36,980 bases of DNA, from the NCBI GenBank assembly GCA_030431335.1, contig JAUIJH010000036.1, positions 1 to 36,980 on the forward strand. Reading direction: 5' to 3'. The DNA comes from Alphaproteobacteria bacterium. GTDB taxonomy: Bacteria; Pseudomonadota; Alphaproteobacteria; Rhizobiales; Amorphaceae. The translations under genes and the position numbers were made by a program. Each line of letters opens with the position of its first letter. Positions within the stretch are counted from its first letter, which is position 1. The notes under the pieces were generated by a model. The model was not told the DNA's origin and did not search any database. It worked only from the letters and a program-made list of their open reading frames with translations. Positions 31,198-36,980 of the stretch are shown here, piece by piece.

Positions 31198-32049
31198 TCA
31201 TGCGCCCGCCGAGAGCCAGAAGAGGGCATGGCCGGCGTGCCGGTCCTGGCCCAGCACCTCGGCGAGGACGGGCAGCAGGATGGCGAGCTCGTCCTCCAGC
31301 ACGAACGGCGGGTTGACGAGGATGAGGCCGCAGCCGGAGAGGCCCGCCCCCTCGGCCTCGTCCTTGATGTCGAGCTCGGCGCACAGGATCCGGCCGATGC
31401 CGCTGGCCGCGAGCGCCTTGTGGAAGGCGGCGACGGGCGCGCCGGCCTTCTTGGGATACCAGAGGCAGAAGAGGCCGCCGGCAAAGCGCCTGTGCGCCTC
31501 AACGAGCCCCTCGACCAGGCGGGGATATTCGCCCGGCACCTCGAACGGCGGGTCGACCAGCACGATGCCGCGCCGCTCCTTGGGCGGGAGCTGCGACTTG
31601 AGGGCGAGCCAGCCGTCGAGCGCGGTGACGCGCACCTGGCGGTCGCCGGCGAAGTGGGCCGCCAGCGTCGCCGCATCGGCGGGGTGGAGCTCGATGGCCG
31701 ACAGCCGGTCCTGCGGCCGCAGCAGCGCGCGCACCAGCGCCGGCGAGCCGGGATAGCGGGAGAGCGGGCCGCCTTCGTTGAGGCCCTGCACCACGGCGCG
31801 GTAGGGCGCGAGGAGCGCGGCCGCGTCCGCCGGCAGCTCCGCCGCCTCGAGCCGCGCGATGCCGCCGAGCCACTCGCCGGTGCGGGCCGCCTCGTCGGCC
31901 TCGAGGTCGTAGAGGCCGATGCCGGCGTGGGTGTCGAGCACGCGGAACGCCTTGTCCTTGCGCTGCAGGTAGACGATCAGGCGCGTCAGCACGGCATGCT
32001 TGAGGACGTCGGCGAAATTTCCGGCATGGTAGATGTGGCGGTAGTTCAC
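31198..32049 (-). CDS. rlmJ: 23S rRNA (adenine-2030-N6)-methyltransferase RlmJ
   Basis: A 283-residue protein from GTG 32049, with GAGGA 6 nt upstream. The opening NYRHIYHAGNFADVLKHAVL is the RlmJ (formerly DUF519/YhiR) signature, which fixes the start. Other marks are LDTHAGIGLYDL (S-adenosylmethionine site), LVDPPFEVPGEY (the DPPF catalytic motif of N6-adenine methylases) and LCLWYPKK-like GGLFCLWYPKK. It methylates A2030 of 23S rRNA; in E. coli the gene is also linked to use of extracellular DNA. It is 89 bp upstream of the nucleosidase gene on the same strand. Confidence 0.95.
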   Translation of the reverse strand: MNYRHIYHAGNFADVLKHAVLTRLIVYLQRKDKAFRVLDTHAGIGLYDLEADEAARTGEWLGGIARLEAAELPADAAALLAPYRAVVQGLNEGGPLSRYPGSPALVRALLRPQDRLSAIELHPADAATLAAHFAGDRQVRVTALDGWLALKSQLPPKERRGIVLVDPPFEVPGEYPRLVEGLVEAHRRFAGGLFCLWYPKKAGAPVAAFHKALAASGIGRILCAELDIKDEAEGAGLSGCGLILVNPPFVLEDELAILLPVLAEVLGQDRHAGHALFWLSAGA

Positions 32050-32062
32050 CGGGGGTCCTCTT

Positions 32063-32130
32063 GGTGTGCGGGCCGGGGTGGTGTGCGGGCCGGGGACGAG
32101 CGACGGCCGGGGACGGGTGACGGCCGGCGC
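32063..32130. repeat. 17-bp GC-rich tandem repeat upstream of rlmJ
   Basis: Four units of exactly 17 bp (starting 32063, 32080, 32097 and 32114). The first two are nearly identical (GGTGTGCGGGCCGGGG core) and the last two share GACGGCCGG. They begin 14 bp before the rlmJ GTG and so lie in its leader or promoter. Confidence 0.85.
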
Positions 32131-32572
32131 TGTTGATGGGGCGCGCGGGCCGCATGCGCAAGGCGTGCGCCATCGCACCCGCGCCCTTTCGGGGCCGGGG
32201 TCGGGGAACGGCGGAACGCGCAAGGCGGCCCGTGGGTATTTTGGTAGTGGGTCGCACTTGCGCGTCCCGCCTCGGCTTTTCGCGGATCGAACGATCGGGC
32301 GGCCCCCCTCTCGGGCGGCTGCCGTGTGCTGCCACCAGACGGGATCGACAGGGCCGGTGACCCCGAGGGGGCGGCAAAGTCGCATCCGGCGGCAACGCCG
32401 ATCCGGTCCACCAGGCCGCCGCGCCTCCGTTAAAGCGCCTTGGCCGGGCCACCGAGCCCTCGATCCTCGCGGCGGCCGGTCCGGCACGCGCCTCCCCTCG
32501 GATCGAGCAACCGGGGGATTTTATGGGCCGGGCGGCGAGCGGGGATTAGTTTTTGGCGGTGTGCCGGGCGCC
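32131..32572. other. Intergenic region, no gene seen
   Basis: About 440 bp between rlmJ and the DUF2938 gene. ORFs here are Arg/Pro/Gly-rich shadows without family similarity. The DUF2938 stop has no clean terminator beyond it, only GGCG and CGCC around a 10-nt loop followed by AAAAAC on the minus strand. The gap is long for this window and may hold the promoter for rlmJ and the nucleosidase gene. Confidence 0.4.
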
Positions 32573-33058
32573 TCAGGTGGCGGCCGCGACGACGAGCGCG
32601 CACACCCACAGGCCGAGGCCGAAGACGAAGTGGTTGGACAGCTGCACCGCGCGCACGGTCCACCGGTCGGGCCGTTTCTGGCCCGCGATGCCGCCGCCCA
32701 TGCACGGGCTCATGACGCACCACCCCAGCAAGATGGTGGACATGCCCACGACGAGCGCCGGGCCGATGGTGGGCGCGCGCGTCCAGTCCAGGCCCCAGAT
32801 GAGGATCAGCGCGGCGGCGAAGACGATGCCGGTGACGTAGTGCATCGTCCAGCCGATGGCCGTCTCGTTGGGCAGCGACGGCGAGTTGGCGATGCCGTCG
32901 TGCACCAGCTTGCCGCGCGGGATGTAGGCGAACCAGCGCCCGCCCATGGTCCAGTTGCCGCCGGGCAGGCCCAGCGCGGCGAGGAGCTTGACCCAGAGGT
33001 CGAAGATCGCCGTCGCACCGGCCCCGATGAGGATGCTTTTAAGGAGGAACTCGAGCAT
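32573..33058 (-). CDS. DUF2938 family membrane protein
   Basis: A 161-residue protein with four hydrophobic segments (about residues 5-30, 70-90, 96-115 and 138-158). Family marks are IGAGATAIFDLWVKLLAALG at the start, GRWFAYIPRGKLVHDGI in the first loop, AIGWTMHYVTGI, and MSPCMGGGIAGQK. Function is unknown. It starts 22 nt after the gltB stop and is probably read on the same transcript, so a link with nitrogen assimilation is possible but unproven. Confidence 0.88.
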   Translation of the reverse strand: MLEFLLKSILIGAGATAIFDLWVKLLAALGLPGGNWTMGGRWFAYIPRGKLVHDGIANSPSLPNETAIGWTMHYVTGIVFAAALILIWGLDWTRAPTIGPALVVGMSTILLGWCVMSPCMGGGIAGQKRPDRWTVRAVQLSNHFVFGLGLWVCALVVAAAT

Positions 33059-33080
33059 TGGCTTTCTCTTGCGGCGGAAC

Positions 33081-36980
<3,900 letters not shown>

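Overview
The window is GC-rich, densely coded DNA from an alphaproteobacterium, most likely of the order Hyphomicrobiales (Rhizobiales). Three things point there: the fzlA-like GST gene overlapping queG, an NDUFA9-type NAD(P)-binding gene close to uppP, and the small YdcH/DUF465 protein. I cannot name the genus. Coding is split between both strands, with short gaps inside operons. There is one tRNA gene, and I see no rRNA or CRISPR array.

Region 1 (1-12012) is the accessory part and differs in character from the rest. It holds a truncated WbsX-type polysaccharide protein, a small exported protein, and a giant MscS-like channel with a roughly 950-residue periplasmic arm. These are followed by a 986-residue acidic protein with calcium-loop motifs and three C-terminal repeats of a lectin-like domain, then a 20-repeat RTX protein. 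Several stretches (about 900-2000 and 10440-11470) are visibly richer in A+T. The region ends in a decayed tyrosine-recombinase gene lying just downstream of the 3' end of a tRNA-Leu(CAG) gene, the usual layout of an integrative element. I read it as a possible old genomic island with a surface/secreted theme (polysaccharide, two likely type I secreted calcium-binding proteins).

Region 2 (12013-21710) is mostly conserved chromosome: tRNA-Leu, an NDUFA9-like protein, RlpA and UppP (envelope and peptidoglycan), then the coupled operon fzlA-queG-SDR, a secreted cupin and a small membrane protein. It closes with a DUF1800/DUF1501 pair.

Region 3 (21709-28503) is a minus-strand metabolic and transport block. 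A PrpE-like acyl-CoA synthetase, an SDR dehydrogenase (GTGA overlap) and an SCP-x-type thiolase form a probable acyl-CoA catabolic operon with a perfect 12-bp leader hairpin. Upstream lie a 54-residue DUF465 protein, a Bcr/CflA exporter and an AbrB-family membrane protein.

Region 4 (28588-36980) contains both glutamate synthase subunits, gltD and the 3' five-sixths of gltB. They are separated by an exported MTAN-like nucleosidase, rlmJ, a GC-rich minisatellite and a DUF2938 membrane protein.

No complete unknown defence or catalytic system stands out. The best candidates for something undescribed are the triplicated-domain calcium/lectin-like protein with its RTX neighbour and the exported nucleosidase.
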